Positions 44,105 through 54,255 are shown, counted from the first letter of the stretch. The stretch: DNA of 64,000 nt from Planctomycetota bacterium (GCA_021831565.1 JAKBMM010000001.1:1-64000); one strand, 5' to 3'. A program made the numbers and translations. The notes: generated from the sequence alone by a model not told the origin.

Positions 44105-45628
44105 ATGGCTTATGAAAACCTGCAGCTTTTTCTGGCCGCTTTGGAAAAAAACGGAGAGATGCGTCGTATTAAGGCGCCGGTGGATCCGGTGCTGGAAGTG
44201 GCGGAAATAACTGATCGCATAAGCAAATCGCCCACACGCTCCGGAAAATACCCGGCCGCCGGTGCGGCGCCGTTTGGTCCACCCAATCCCCGTTTCGGCA
44301 CAGGCGCCTATAACCAGGCTCTTCTTTTTGAGAACGTCAAGGGCAGTGATATTCCGCTGGCCATCAATACCTTCGGTTCCTACGAACGACTGCAGATGGC
44401 GCTGGGGTGTGAAAGCCTGGATCAGCTTGCCGAGCGCATCGCCGAAATGACCCGCCCTGAAATGCCGACGCGATTGCTGGACAAACTGCGCAAGGGATGG
44501 GACCTGCTTAAACTGGCGGGTTACACGCCCAAAGTTCGCCCAGGCGCCGCGCTATGCCAGGAAGTGGTTCATACCGATGACGCGGACCTGACCCGGTTGC
44601 CCATTATCCAGTGTTGGCCAAAAGATGGTGGAAAATATATCACCTTCGGCCAGGTGGTTACGGCGCACCCGCAAACGGGCGCCCGCAATCTGGGCATGTA
44701 CCGTGTGCAGATATTTGACAAAAAACTTGCCGCCATGCACTGGCATATGCACCACGACGGGGCGCGGCATTTTCGCGCCTGGGCCAAGCTCTCCCAGCCC
44801 TGTCCGCTGGCCATTGCACTCGGTGGGGAAAGCGTGCTGCCTTATGCCGCCACGGCGCCTTTGCCGGCGGGAATGGATGAGCACGTGTTCGCCGGATTTC
44901 TACTGGGGCGCGGGTTGGAACTGACGGCTTGCAAAACCATTCCGCTGGAAGTTCCGGTCAACACGGAAATCGTCATTGAAGGGTTCGTGGACCCGGTCCA
45001 GACCATCCTGGAAGGACCGTTCGGCGATCACACCGGTTTTTATTCCCTGGCCGACCAATATCCTGTGTTTCGCGTAACGGCGATTACGCATCGAAAAAAT
45101 CCGGTGTATCCGACGACCATTGTGGGCAAACCGCCCCAGGAAGATTTTTATCTGGGCAAGGCCACCGAGCGAATTTTCCTACCGCTGCTCCGGATGATCG
45201 TGCCGGATATTATCGACTACGATCTACCGATGTTCGGCGTATTCCACAATTGCGCGGTGGTGAAAATCCATAAGGAATATCCCTATCATGCCCGCAAGGT
45301 GATCTACGCGATCTGGGGAGCGGGGCAAATGGCGTGGACCAAAATGGTGATCGTGGTGGACGCGCACGTGGACGTGCACAATCTGGACGACGTGCTGTTT
45401 CACGTGGCGGCGAACGTGGACCCGCAGCGCGACACTTTCATCGTCCAGGGGCCGCTGGACATTCTCGATCATGCCGCGCCGGCGATGGGAGCGGGCGGTA
45501 AAATGGGTATCGACGCCACGCGGAAATGGCCGGGCGAGGGTGTGGTGCGGGACTGGCCGGAAGAACTTGTCATGGACGAGGCGACGCTTGCGACGGTAAC
45601 CAGGCGCTGGAAGGAATATGGGTTCTGA
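44105..45628 (+). CDS. UbiD-family prenylated-FMN-dependent decarboxylase
   Basis: The 507-residue protein shows the UbiD pattern: [64 protein letters not shown] and [11 protein letters not shown]. UbiD enzymes decarboxylate aromatic or alpha,beta-unsaturated acids using prFMN made by UbiX, which is not in the window. Since mqnC is present (59 kb), this may be the decarboxylase of the futalosine menaquinone route (MqnL-type). A 4-hydroxy-3-polyprenylbenzoate role is the alternative. ATG 44105 has GGAGA upstream. The stop overlaps gltX by 11 nt. Confidence 0.9.
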   Translation: MAYENLQLFLAALEKNGEMRRIKAPVDPVLEVAEITDRISKSPTRSGKYPAAGAAPFGPPNPRFGTGAYNQALLFENVKGSDIPLAINTFGSYERLQMALGCESLDQLAERIAEMTRPEMPTRLLDKLRKGWDLLKLAGYTPKVRPGAALCQEVVHTDDADLTRLPIIQCWPKDGGKYITFGQVVTAHPQTGARNLGMYRVQIFDKKLAAMHWHMHHDGARHFRAWAKLSQPCPLAIALGGESVLPYAATAPLPAGMDEHVFAGFLLGRGLELTACKTIPLEVPVNTEIVIEGFVDPVQTILEGPFGDHTGFYSLADQYPVFRVTAITHRKNPVYPTTIVGKPPQEDFYLGKATERIFLPLLRMIVPDIIDYDLPMFGVFHNCAVVKIHKEYPYHARKVIYAIWGAGQMAWTKMVIVVDAHVDVHNLDDVLFHVAANVDPQRDTFIVQGPLDILDHAAPAMGAGGKMGIDATRKWPGEGVVRDWPEELVMDEATLATVTRRWKEYGF

Positions 45629-47249
45629 CAATGTAAAAACAAGATTTGCGCCTTCGCCGACGGGTTTTCTTCATGTCGGCGGCGCCCGGACGGCATTATT
45701 TAATTGGCTTTTTGCGCGACGGCATGGTGGAAAATTCGTCCTGCGTATTGAAGACACCGACCAGGTTCGTTCCACGGCCCAATCAGCGGCGGGAATTCTC
45801 CAGGACATGCTCTGGCTTGGCCTGAACTGGGATGAAGGACCGGTGGTGGGGGGGGGTAAGAACCAATATTTCCAGAGCATGCGCCTGGAAATTTATCAAC
45901 CCTATCTGGAACAACTGATCCGCGAGGATCGGGCGTACGAAGCGTTTGAAACGCCGCAACAACTTGCCGCGATGCGCGCCGAATCGGAAAAACGAAAAAC
46001 GCCGTTCCGCTATCGTCGCAATATGCCGGGACGGGCTAAAAAGGGAGAGGGACCGGTGGTAATCCGCCTCGAGATGCCCTGGGAGGAAATTCGTTTCCAG
46101 GACAACATTCTGGGCGAAATTCGCGTTGCCGGCGTTGAACACGATGATATCGTTATTCGCAAGTCGGATGGTTTTCCAACCTACCATTTTGCCGTGGTGA
46201 TTGATGACCACGACATGGGCATTACCCATGTGCTCCGGGCGCAGGAGCATCTGATGAATACGCCGAAGCATCTGGCTTTGTATGCCGCGCTGAACTGGCG
46301 ACCGCCGTTGTATGCCCATCTGCCGCTGGTATTCAACATGGACAACTCCAAAATGTCCAAGCGCGACAAAACCAAAGCGGTCCGCGCGGCGTTGCAGCTC
46401 TACGCCCGCCAACGGCAGGATCCTGCTTTCGCGCAACTCGCGGGCCGCTGCGGTCTGCCGGCGGGTGGCATAGCCGATTTCGTCGCCCGCAAAACGGAAG
46501 ATTCGACGCTGGCGGGCAAACTGGCCGAAGCGCTGGACGTGGAACTGCCGGAAATTGACGTGCAGGATTTTCGCCACAGCGGCTATCTAAGCGACGCGCT
46601 GGTAAACTTTATCGCCCTGATCGGCTGGTCGCCGGGGCAGAACCGGGAGTTCCTTACCCGCCGGGAAATGATTGATCTGTTTTCGCTGGAAAACATAGGG
46701 AAAACCAGCGGTCGTTTTGACCGTAAAAAGCTGCATTGGATGAACGGTGAATATATTCGCCGCAGCAGCCTGCAAGAACTTGCCGCGGCAGTGGAGAGTT
46801 TCAACCAAGTCACCGATTATCCGATCAAGCAGGCGGATGGGCCGACGCTTCGCGTGTTGTTGGCCATGTACCAGGAACGTATGGCCACGCTGGCCGAGAT
46901 GGCGCGAAATTCCACTTTTTTCTTTTGTACGCCCCGGTACGATCAGGCGGCGGTAAAAAAATACGTTCAAACCGGCGATGGCCGGACCATTTTGGAGCGG
47001 ATTCTTGAGTTGCTTCAGCCGATTACGCCGTGGAACAAGGAATTGCTCTCGCCTGTACTGGAACGGATTCTGGCCATGGGTGAAAAACGCGGGGCGGCGG
47101 CACAGGTGTTACGGGTGGCTGTGAGTGGGGGGGCGGTATCGCCGCCGCTGTTGGAAACGCTCGCACTGCTCGGACGCGACACAACCCTCTCTCGCATCCA
47201 GCAGGCGCTGGAAATGTTTGCTCCCGTGGAAAAAACGACTGATTCGTGA
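45618..47249 (+). CDS. gltX: Glutamyl-tRNA synthetase
   Basis: The 543-residue protein has the class I signature near the N-terminus (APSPTGFLHVGGARTALFNW, the HIGH-like HVGG) and KMSKRDK at about residue 242. A discriminating anticodon-binding C-terminal domain of the bacterial type follows. It charges tRNA-Glu and may be the non-discriminating type. It overlaps the end of the ubiD-like gene, so the two are in one operon. The gene contains a G9 run (45848-45856) and a G7 run (47127-47133), unusual in a coding region. Confidence 0.95.
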   Translation: MGSDNVKTRFAPSPTGFLHVGGARTALFNWLFARRHGGKFVLRIEDTDQVRSTAQSAAGILQDMLWLGLNWDEGPVVGGGKNQYFQSMRLEIYQPYLEQLIREDRAYEAFETPQQLAAMRAESEKRKTPFRYRRNMPGRAKKGEGPVVIRLEMPWEEIRFQDNILGEIRVAGVEHDDIVIRKSDGFPTYHFAVVIDDHDMGITHVLRAQEHLMNTPKHLALYAALNWRPPLYAHLPLVFNMDNSKMSKRDKTKAVRAALQLYARQRQDPAFAQLAGRCGLPAGGIADFVARKTEDSTLAGKLAEALDVELPEIDVQDFRHSGYLSDALVNFIALIGWSPGQNREFLTRREMIDLFSLENIGKTSGRFDRKKLHWMNGEYIRRSSLQELAAAVESFNQVTDYPIKQADGPTLRVLLAMYQERMATLAEMARNSTFFFCTPRYDQAAVKKYVQTGDGRTILERILELLQPITPWNKELLSPVLERILAMGEKRGAAAQVLRVAVSGGAVSPPLLETLALLGRDTTLSRIQQALEMFAPVEKTTDS

Positions 47250-47282
47250 CTTTTGTGTTGCGGCAAAATGGAGTGATCAGGC

Positions 47283-48980
47283 ATGCCCGGAAAATATGTC
47301 ATCGGTCTGGATTTTGGAACCAATTCGGTTCGGGCCTTGCTGGTGGACGTGCGCAACGGTTCGGAAAAAGCCACAAGCGTATGGAATTACGAACATGGCA
47401 GGCAGGGCGTTATTCTGGATCCGAAAAATCCGAATCTAGCGCGGCAACATCCGCTCGACTACATCACCGGCGCCCGGCGAACTATTCAAGCCATTCTGCG
47501 GCAGGCGGCGAAGATTAAAGGTTTCACCGCCGAGAACGTCATCGGCATCGGAGTGGACGCGACCGGTTCCACACCCATGCCGGTCGATGCGGAAGGTCAA
47601 CCGCTCGCGTTCACCGAACCGTTTGCCAAAGAACCCGCCGCCATGGCCTGGTTATGGAAAGACCATACCAGCCACGCGGAAGCGGAAGAAATCACGACGA
47701 CCGGCTTGAAATTACGCCCGCATTACCTGGCCAAATGCGGTCGGCGTTATTCCTCCGAATGGTTCTGGGCGAAAATATTGCACTGCGCCCGGGCGGCTCC
47801 CGAAGTATTCGCCGCCGCCCACACATGGGTGGAAATCGCCGATTGGATTCCGGCGCATCTGGCCGGCAATATCCATCCCGGCCGGCTTCGCCGCGGCATC
47901 TGCGCCGCCGGCCATAAAGCGTTATTTCATCCGGCGTGGGGTTATCCCGATGTCGAATTTCTACGAAGCCTGGACGAGCGATTGGCTCGCATACGGGAAA
48001 ATATGCCGGAAAAAACTTTTAATATGTCCGCCACCGCGGGCAATCTTACCGAAATCTGGGCCGATAAGCTTGGTCTGAAACCGGGCATTCCCATAGCCAT
48101 CGGGGCGATTGATGCGCATCTGGGCGCAGTGGGCGCCGGAATAACCGCCGGTACGTTGATTAAAATCATCGGCACGTCCACGTGCGATATCATGATTGCG
48201 CCGCTGGAGAGCGAACTTCCGGATATTCCCGGCCTGTGCGGTATTGTTCCGGAATCCGTTCTTCCCGGACATTTTGGCATGGAAGCCGGACAATCCGCCG
48301 TGGGAGATATTTTCAACTGGTTCGTCCATACCATTGAGCCCGGAGGAACCAGACGCGGGTCCCATGAGGCGCTTACATTGGAGGCGAAAAAGATAAAACC
48401 CGGCCGGAGCGGATTGCTAACGCTTGACTGGCATAATGGCAACCGTACGATTCTTGTGGATCAGAAACTCACCGGCTTGACGCTGGGGTTGACGCTTCAT
48501 TCCACTCCCGCGGAAATCTATCGCAGCCTGATTGAAGCTACAGCGTTTGGAGCGCGGACGATCATGGAACGCTTCGAGGAATATGGCGTTAAGGTGGAGC
48601 GTGTCGTCACCTGTGGCGGCATTACCGCCAAAAATCCTCTGGTTATGCAGATTTACGCCGACATCCTGGGCCGGCCGATCGCCATTTCAGAAAGTTCCCA
48701 AACCTGCGCATTGGGGGCCGCCATTGCCGCCTCTGTGGCGGCGGGCCAAAGTAGAGGCGGGTACGGCGACTTTGGCCAGGCGATTCAAGCAATGAGCGGC
48801 ATCGAAAAAAAGATTTTCCAACCGATTTCCGCCCACGCGGCGGTATACAATCGGCTGTATAAACTGTATCAGAGCCTGCACGATGCGTTTGGGGTTAAAG
48901 GTCGGCAAGCTGATGTTTCCCATGTAATGAAAGATCTTTTGGACATTCGCAACGAAGCCCGCCTCGGGTCCGCGGCATGA
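47283..48980 (+). CDS. araB: Ribulokinase (FGGY family)
   Basis: The 565-residue protein begins KYVIGLDFGTNSVRALLVDV, the FGGY kinase nucleotide site. GIGVDATGSTPMPVDAEGQP matches ribulokinase rather than xylulokinase. FGMEAGQSAVGDIFNWFV and RVVTCGGITAKNPLVMQIYA follow in order. Length fits AraB (about 560). It phosphorylates L-ribulose with ATP. araA and araD are not adjacent, so its place in a pathway is open. It lies 33 nt downstream of gltX and may share its transcript. Confidence 0.93.
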   Translation: MPGKYVIGLDFGTNSVRALLVDVRNGSEKATSVWNYEHGRQGVILDPKNPNLARQHPLDYITGARRTIQAILRQAAKIKGFTAENVIGIGVDATGSTPMPVDAEGQPLAFTEPFAKEPAAMAWLWKDHTSHAEAEEITTTGLKLRPHYLAKCGRRYSSEWFWAKILHCARAAPEVFAAAHTWVEIADWIPAHLAGNIHPGRLRRGICAAGHKALFHPAWGYPDVEFLRSLDERLARIRENMPEKTFNMSATAGNLTEIWADKLGLKPGIPIAIGAIDAHLGAVGAGITAGTLIKIIGTSTCDIMIAPLESELPDIPGLCGIVPESVLPGHFGMEAGQSAVGDIFNWFVHTIEPGGTRRGSHEALTLEAKKIKPGRSGLLTLDWHNGNRTILVDQKLTGLTLGLTLHSTPAEIYRSLIEATAFGARTIMERFEEYGVKVERVVTCGGITAKNPLVMQIYADILGRPIAISESSQTCALGAAIAASVAAGQSRGGYGDFGQAIQAMSGIEKKIFQPISAHAAVYNRLYKLYQSLHDAFGVKGRQADVSHVMKDLLDIRNEARLGSAA

Positions 48981-49045
48981 CATAACAAGAAATATGTCCC
49001 GAATTACTTAATTGAAATAATAGGACATAATATGAGAACAGAAAA

Positions 49046-50050
49046 ATGAAACAGCGGTATCTAATCACGGGCGGGGCCGGATTCATCGGCAGTCACCTGG
49101 CCCAGAAGATCATTGATGGCGGACATGGCGTTTATGTGCTCGATGATGAGTCCACGGGATCGCGCGCGAATGTCACGGCTCTTATGGATTCGCCGGACTT
49201 TCACTTCATTCATGGGTCAATCATGGACGATGACACGCTGGCCCGGCTTGTCGGAACATGTCATTTTGTGGTGCATCTGGCGGCTGCTGTCGGCGTCAAA
49301 TATATCCTGGATCATCCTCTGGCGAGCATTATGACCAACGTCGCCGGTACAGAGCGCGTTTTGCATTACTGCGCCCGGTACGAGAAACCATTGTTCCTGG
49401 CCAGCAGCAGCGAGGTTTACGGTCTGCAAACCAAGGCGCCGTTGAAAGAAGATGACTTTTGCATCCTCGGCGCAACCTCGGTGAGCCGCTGGTCTTATGC
49501 CTGTTCCAAAGCCCTCGATGAGTTCATGGCTTTGGCTTACCATCATAAGAAATCATTCCCAGTGGTAATTGCCCGCTTGTTCAATACGGTTGGGCCGCGG
49601 CAATCACCGGCTTATGGGATGGTGCTGCCGCGACTGGTGGATCAGGCCCTCCGGGGAGAACCAATGACAGTTTATGGCGATGGCCGCCAGACCCGCACAT
49701 TTACTCATGTTTGTGACGTGGTGGAGGCGATCTTTCGATTAATTGGCTCGTCGGCCGCTTGGGGTGAAGTTTATAATATCGGAGGGACAGAAGAAATAGC
49801 TATTGGCGAGTTGGCGCGGCGTATCGGTCAGGCGGCGCAAAGCCGGTCGGAAATTCAATTTATCGCTTATGAGAAGGTGTACAACCACAATTTTCAGGAT
49901 ATGCCGCGGCGCGTTCCGGATATCAGCAAGTTGATGCGGGCGACAAATTTTTCTCCTAAAATAGGGTTGGAGCAAATAATCGCGGATGTAATCTCCGATC
50001 GAAAGGCACAACGAGCCGGGCAAAGCGGAACAACAACCAGCGGCGAATGA
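49046..50050 (+). CDS. NAD-dependent NDP-sugar epimerase/dehydratase (extended SDR)
   Basis: The 334-residue protein starts with the Rossmann motif YLITGGAGFIGSHLAQKIID. It has the catalytic WSYACSKALDEF (YxxxK) and a serine in LASSSEVYG. RLFNTVGPRQSPAYGMVLPRL and YGDGRQTRTFTHVCDVVEAI are typical of UDP-glucose/UDP-glucuronate enzymes. It may epimerise or decarboxylate a nucleotide sugar for envelope glycans. The substrate cannot be fixed from sequence. It is 65 nt after araB, with a 7-bp hairpin TATGTCC/GGACATA between them (48993-49029). Confidence 0.9.
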   Translation: MKQRYLITGGAGFIGSHLAQKIIDGGHGVYVLDDESTGSRANVTALMDSPDFHFIHGSIMDDDTLARLVGTCHFVVHLAAAVGVKYILDHPLASIMTNVAGTERVLHYCARYEKPLFLASSSEVYGLQTKAPLKEDDFCILGATSVSRWSYACSKALDEFMALAYHHKKSFPVVIARLFNTVGPRQSPAYGMVLPRLVDQALRGEPMTVYGDGRQTRTFTHVCDVVEAIFRLIGSSAAWGEVYNIGGTEEIAIGELARRIGQAAQSRSEIQFIAYEKVYNHNFQDMPRRVPDISKLMRATNFSPKIGLEQIIADVISDRKAQRAGQSGTTTSGE

Positions 50051-50135
50051 GATACGAAACCGGATAAAAATGGTGGAAATTACAGCATCAATAACGTCCT
50101 ATAATGAACATTATGTTAAATTGCGCTACCCGACC

Positions 50136-50162
50136 TGCCTGTGCGACGGCAGGCATGTTTTT
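50136..50162 (+). terminator. Probable intrinsic terminator after the epimerase gene
   Basis: TGCCTG (50136-50141) pairs with CAGGCA (50150-50155) and is followed by TG and a T5 stretch (50158-50162). It lies between convergent genes, 85 nt past the stop. ATAATG-AA-CATTAT (50101-50114) is a second, smaller palindrome in the same gap. Confidence 0.6.
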
Positions 50163-50188
50163 GGTTTTTGTGGGAAATTTTGCTCCAG

Positions 50189-51265
50189 TCATTCGCTCTG
50201 GTTGGAAGCCTTGAAATTCTGGATCAGCCACAGAACCAGCCATAGGGTCAAAAACACTGCAATCATTAAAGATCCGATCATCGCAAAGTGATTTTCCATT
50301 TCCGCGACGGCGCCGGAAAGCCACTCTCCTGCGTGTTGTCGCGCCAACCCCACGATTTCCAGCGTCCCGATGACCAAGGCTACCACCACAGTCACAGAAG
50401 TCATGACCACATTGTAATAGAGGTTGCGCGTGGACTTGACCACGGCCCAACCATAGGCACGGGCCATCATGATGCCGTCGGCGGCGTCCACCAAGATCAT
50501 ACCGGCGGAAAAAATCGCCGGAAACAGCAGGATGGTCCAGAGAGAAAGATTTTGCACCACCGTGGCGGCGGAAATACTCAACACACCCACTTCAGTGGCG
50601 GTGTCAAAACCCAGACCGAAAAGCAATCCGACGGGATACATTTTCCAACTGCGATCAGTGATGCGCAGCAACGGCATCAATAGCCAGGTTAATGGTCCCC
50701 GCGGCGCCGCGGCAAGCGGCAAGGTCCCATCCGGTTCGTGGCGCGATTGTCGCAGCATCGTCAGCGATTCCCGCAGCATCAACACATTAATCAATCCCAT
50801 AGCCAGCAGAAACAACGCCGAAAGCGACGGGCCGGCCATGTCTCCGAGCCATTGCAGCATGGGAAAATCACGGTGGATCCGGCCCGCCGTAAGGGCGATC
50901 AACACGGCCAGCAGAAGCACAATCGTGGAATGTCCCAGCGCAAAAAAAAATCCTGTCGCCACCGGCCGACGGTTGGCGTTGACCAGGCGACGAGTGACGT
51001 TGTCGATGGCGGCGATGTGGTCGGCGTCAAGGGCATGGCGAAGCCCCAGCGCATAAGCCAGCGCGGCGGTTCCCAGAAGTACCGGACTCTTCCGGAAGAT
51101 GATCACCGCGATGAACCAGAGAATCAGGTTTCCCATCGTCAGCGCGCAGAGAATAACCGGCACGCGAAGCAAAATCAGACCGCCGGTTACTGAATGAGTT
51201 GATCTATTCGCCCTGTTGCGTTTGGCAATCCACTTGTATCCAGGCTTATGGAGGGAGAAATTCAT
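50189..51265 (-). CDS. Nickel/cobalt permease, NiCoT family (HoxN/NixA)
   Basis: The 358-residue protein has about eight hydrophobic segments. It carries the NiCoT signature RHALDADHIAAIDN (HAxDADHI) and the second signature LLFGLGFDTATEVGVL. FFFALGHSTIVLLLA is also conserved. It imports Ni2+ or Co2+ across the inner membrane. GGAG precedes ATG 51265, which is chosen over the longer start at 51331. Metal choice cannot be told from the sequence. A cobalamin-synthesis link is possible because of the CbiX-like gene, but no cobalamin riboswitch is visible upstream. Confidence 0.92.
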   Translation of the reverse strand: MNFSLHKPGYKWIAKRNRANRSTHSVTGGLILLRVPVILCALTMGNLILWFIAVIIFRKSPVLLGTAALAYALGLRHALDADHIAAIDNVTRRLVNANRRPVATGFFFALGHSTIVLLLAVLIALTAGRIHRDFPMLQWLGDMAGPSLSALFLLAMGLINVLMLRESLTMLRQSRHEPDGTLPLAAAPRGPLTWLLMPLLRITDRSWKMYPVGLLFGLGFDTATEVGVLSISAATVVQNLSLWTILLFPAIFSAGMILVDAADGIMMARAYGWAVVKSTRNLYYNVVMTSVTVVVALVIGTLEIVGLARQHAGEWLSGAVAEMENHFAMIGSLMIAVFLTLWLVLWLIQNFKASNQSE

Positions 51266-51571
51266 TTTGTTCTCCGGGCGACTCGCCATCCCCAAAGCCG
51301 TTCGTCGAGCGGCTAATAGCGCCCCTTCCATTTATAGTAACGAATCCACCCCTGTTTTCACATGTAGGGCCGATGCCCCCATCGGCCAATCATAAAGATA
51401 TGGAGCCGTGAATGCCCCCCCCCGCCGCCGGAGCGGCGCAGGGCTGGACCGATGCCCGCGGATAGAAATGCAAAACAATGCGCCGGTCGTTAGGATGTTG
51501 CCGCCGTAATGGCGACAGGCGTGACAATATTTTCGGGAGCAGCCGGAGAATCCCGATAGCTAAGAGTATTT
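51266..51571. other. 306-bp divergent gap between the Ni/Co permease and hpnE
   Basis: The gap holds no convincing gene. It contains a perfect 8-bp hairpin GGCCGATG-CCCC-CATCGGCC (51368-51387), a C9 run (51415-51423) and a half-site of the dispersed palindrome (TCCCGATAGCTA, 51551-51562) just before the hpnE start. No B12 box or nickel riboswitch consensus is seen. Confidence 0.6.
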
Positions 51572-53017
51572 ATGAGTTCAACCGCGTTCCCATCGACCTG
51601 CTCTGCCACGGCGTCAAACGCCGCCGCGCCCCGCGTTATTGTGGTCGGCGGCGGTCTGGCGGGAATCGCCGCCGCCGCCGCCTTGGCATCCGCGGGCATC
51701 CGCGTGAGCCTGCTGGAGGCCCGGAGCCAACTCGGCGGGCGCGCCGGTTCCTTTGAAGACGCTCCGCCACATCAACTGCTGGACAACTGCCAGCACGTAT
51801 TATTGGGATGCTGCACCAATCTGATCGATCTTTACCGCCGCCTGGGCACGGCGGACAAAATCCAATACCGCAATCGCATTCATTACCTGGATGAAAATGG
51901 CCGCCGTTACGACCTCTGGAGCGTACCCAGTTTGCCGGCGCCGTTGCATCTGGCGCCGGCCCTGGCGGTATTTGGCGCTTTACGCCTTTCCGAACGATTC
52001 GCCGTGTGCCGCGCCATCTGGGCCATGCTGCGCCTGGGACGAGCCGGTCGCGAAAGCCTGGCCAATGTTCCCTTCGGCCTGTGGCTGAGAGAACAGCGTC
52101 AACCGGAGAGGGTCATCAGGCGTTTTTATGATCCCATTCTGATCAGCGCACTGAATGAACAAACCGAATCCGCCAGCGGCAAGTACGCCATTCAGGTCTT
52201 TCAAGACGCCATGCTTTCCCACCGCCGGGGTTACATGATCGGCCTGCCCGTCTGTCCGCTGGAAAAGCTTTACGCTTTGTGGCCTTGTGAAGACGTCCGG
52301 CTTCATACGCGCGTAAGCGAATTGAGCTTCGATGGCAACCGCGTCACCGGTGTGATATTGCGCAACGGACAACGGCTTTCGGCCGACGCCGTTGTTCTGG
52401 CGGCAAATTATCACGCTGTTTTGCGCTGGATTCCTGAACATCTGCGGCGGGTTGATTCGCGTTTTGCGCATCTGGATCAACTGCAAAATGTGCCGATTCT
52501 CGGCGCTCACCTCTGGTTCGATCGGCCGGTGATGCGTCTGCCCTTCGCCGCCCTTTTCGATCCACCGCTGCAATGGCTTTTCCGCAAGGACGAGCGGGGC
52601 GCGGTCCTGCACGGCGTGATCAGCGCGGCGCGTCCCTGGGTCGATACGCCCGCGGAAAAACTTATGCTTTTATTTAGAGATCAGATTCAGCGCCTTTTTT
52701 CCGTTCCGGAGGCGCAAGTGATCCGGTACAGAATCATTATTGAAAAACGGGCGACTTTTTCCCCGCGGCCGGGCGTCGATGCGCATCGTCCGCCACAGGC
52801 CCCGCCGCCGGCGGGTGTTGAAAATTTATTTCTCGCCGGCGATTACACTCAGACCGATTGGCCTGCCACCATGGAAGGGGCCGTGCGAAGTGGCTACCTG
52901 GCCGCCGAGAAGATGCTCCAAGCATTTGGCACGACCGGCGGCGTACGTCGTTTTCTGGTGGATGATTTGCCCCCGGAATTTCCCATGCGATTTCTGGCGG
53001 CAAACAACCGAGTATAA
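51572..53017 (+). CDS. hpnE: Hydroxysqualene dehydroxylase HpnE
   Basis: The 481-residue flavoprotein amine oxidase has VIVVGGGLAGIAAAAALASA and the FAD motif SLLEARSQLGGRAGSF. DNCQHVLLGCCTNLIDLYRR and FYDPILISALNEQTESAS are characteristic of HpnE. Near the end FLAGDYTQTDWPATMEGAVRSG closes the FAD site. It reduces hydroxysqualene to squalene on the HpnCDE route to hopanoids. hpnC, hpnD and squalene-hopene cyclase are not in this window, so the pathway must be completed elsewhere. The first 20 residues are a Ser/Ala/Thr leader of unclear use. Confidence 0.9.
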   Translation: MSSTAFPSTCSATASNAAAPRVIVVGGGLAGIAAAAALASAGIRVSLLEARSQLGGRAGSFEDAPPHQLLDNCQHVLLGCCTNLIDLYRRLGTADKIQYRNRIHYLDENGRRYDLWSVPSLPAPLHLAPALAVFGALRLSERFAVCRAIWAMLRLGRAGRESLANVPFGLWLREQRQPERVIRRFYDPILISALNEQTESASGKYAIQVFQDAMLSHRRGYMIGLPVCPLEKLYALWPCEDVRLHTRVSELSFDGNRVTGVILRNGQRLSADAVVLAANYHAVLRWIPEHLRRVDSRFAHLDQLQNVPILGAHLWFDRPVMRLPFAALFDPPLQWLFRKDERGAVLHGVISAARPWVDTPAEKLMLLFRDQIQRLFSVPEAQVIRYRIIIEKRATFSPRPGVDAHRPPQAPPPAGVENLFLAGDYTQTDWPATMEGAVRSGYLAAEKMLQAFGTTGGVRRFLVDDLPPEFPMRFLAANNRV

Positions 53018-53020
53018 GAA

Positions 53021-53038
53021 TCCCGATGGCTATCGGGA
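53021..53038. repeat. Dispersed palindrome copy after hpnE
   Basis: TCCCGATGGCTATCGGGA begins 3 nt after the hpnE stop, the same position relative to a stop as the copy at 1197. A half-site TAGCTATCGGGATC lies at 53110-53123 in the same convergent gap (53018-53176). Confidence 0.8.
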
Positions 53039-53176
53039 CTTGGAAAGCCGCCCCCACGGGAGGGCCGGGCAGCCGCGTGGATCGCCATCCCGCGGCCGTC
53101 ATACTTTTAATAGCTATCGGGATCAATGCAATGGCCGATGAGGTCATCGGACCCACATGATTGTCCAAAGTCGAGC

Positions 53177-54238
53177 TTATGTGCCGGCGGCGCCCCGACG
53201 GGGAGCCCCGCCGTTTCCAGGGGGCGCCGCTTTCCCCGGCCGAACGCTCCCCTCATCCGTGTCGCCGGGGAACTGCATCTTGCGGCCGCTGGGCATCGTG
53301 GGCTTGGGCAGATCAAACGCCTCAATACTCTCCAGGGGAACCGCTGACTGTTTTCCATCATCGTAGAGCACCAGTACAATCTGGGTAAGAACCTGCCCAT
53401 CGGTCACCCAACCCTCCCCCTGATTGGTGCGTACGCGGGAATGCCGGCGGGGCAGTTTTTTTCGCAGTTCCTCATACGTCTGATCTTCGTAACGCAGGCA
53501 GCACATCAGCCGCCCGCAGCGGCCGCTGATCTTCGCCGGATCGAGCGTGGCTTTCTGAATTTTGGCCGCACGCATGGGAATAGGCGTGAGCACTTTCAAA
53601 AACTGCCGGCAACAGCAGGGCTGGCCGCATTTTTCGTAATCAGCCGTCAGGCGAGCCTCTTCCCGCTCGCCCACATGCCGCAACTCGATGCGGGTATGGA
53701 ACAGGCCGGCCATATCGCGCACCAACGTGCGGAAATCCACGCGGTGCTCGCTGGTGAAATAGAAAATCACCCGCTCGCCGCCCAGGAGATATTCCACCTC
53801 CACGATCTTCATCGACAACCCGTGACGCACAGCGCCCTCTTGAATCAACCGTAGATGCTGGTGCTTCTGTTCATCCAACTGCTGTTGCCTCGCCTGGTCT
53901 TGCGCAGTGGTCACCCGTAGCACCCGTCCGTTTTCGCTGAAGGGAAAATAGGTTCCACCCGAATTGGCGATATAGGCCAGCAGTTTTTCCCGGGTAATCG
54001 ACTTTCCACAGCCGCCATTGCCGCACGCCGTGGTGAGCATCTCGGCTATTTCCGTTCCCCGCGGCGTGCGAACCACCAGCCGCGTGCCGCAGCCCACCTT
54101 CGTTTTCAGATCGCTGGGAAATTCCCCGATCAACCGCTGGTAGCCGTAGCGCACCACAATAGTTTTTGGCGGCGGCGCCTCCGGCGGGCGTGGTTCGGGC
54201 GGCATGGCGTCAAGCGACACAATCATATCAACATGCAT
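53177..54238 (-). CDS. PSP1-domain protein, RicT/YaaT type
   Basis: The protein has about 353 residues. The PSP1 region includes GCGTRLVVRTPRGTEIAEML, VEVEYLLGGERVIFYFTSEH and RVDFRTLVRDMA. The three cysteine groups (CGNGGCGKS, CGQPCCCRQFL, CGRLMCCLRYED) match the RicT/YaaT Fe-S ligands. In Bacillus, RicT with RicA and RicF affects RNase Y and sporulation. The partners are not in the window. The C-terminal tail is Gly/Pro/Arg-rich and disordered. ATG 54238 is taken, with 54226 as an alternative; 17 nt separate it from the AsmA-like stop, so co-translation is likely. Confidence 0.9.
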   Translation of the reverse strand: MHVDMIVSLDAMPPEPRPPEAPPPKTIVVRYGYQRLIGEFPSDLKTKVGCGTRLVVRTPRGTEIAEMLTTACGNGGCGKSITREKLLAYIANSGGTYFPFSENGRVLRVTTAQDQARQQQLDEQKHQHLRLIQEGAVRHGLSMKIVEVEYLLGGERVIFYFTSEHRVDFRTLVRDMAGLFHTRIELRHVGEREEARLTADYEKCGQPCCCRQFLKVLTPIPMRAAKIQKATLDPAKISGRCGRLMCCLRYEDQTYEELRKKLPRRHSRVRTNQGEGWVTDGQVLTQIVLVLYDDGKQSAVPLESIEAFDLPKPTMPSGRKMQFPGDTDEGSVRPGKAAPPGNGGAPRRGAAGT

Positions 54239-54255
54239 AAAAGCCAAATAGGCTC

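Noticed and set aside
51266-51571. Cobalamin or nickel riboswitch before the Ni/Co permease
   Set aside because: No B12 box or other conserved core is visible; only a plain hairpin and a C tract.
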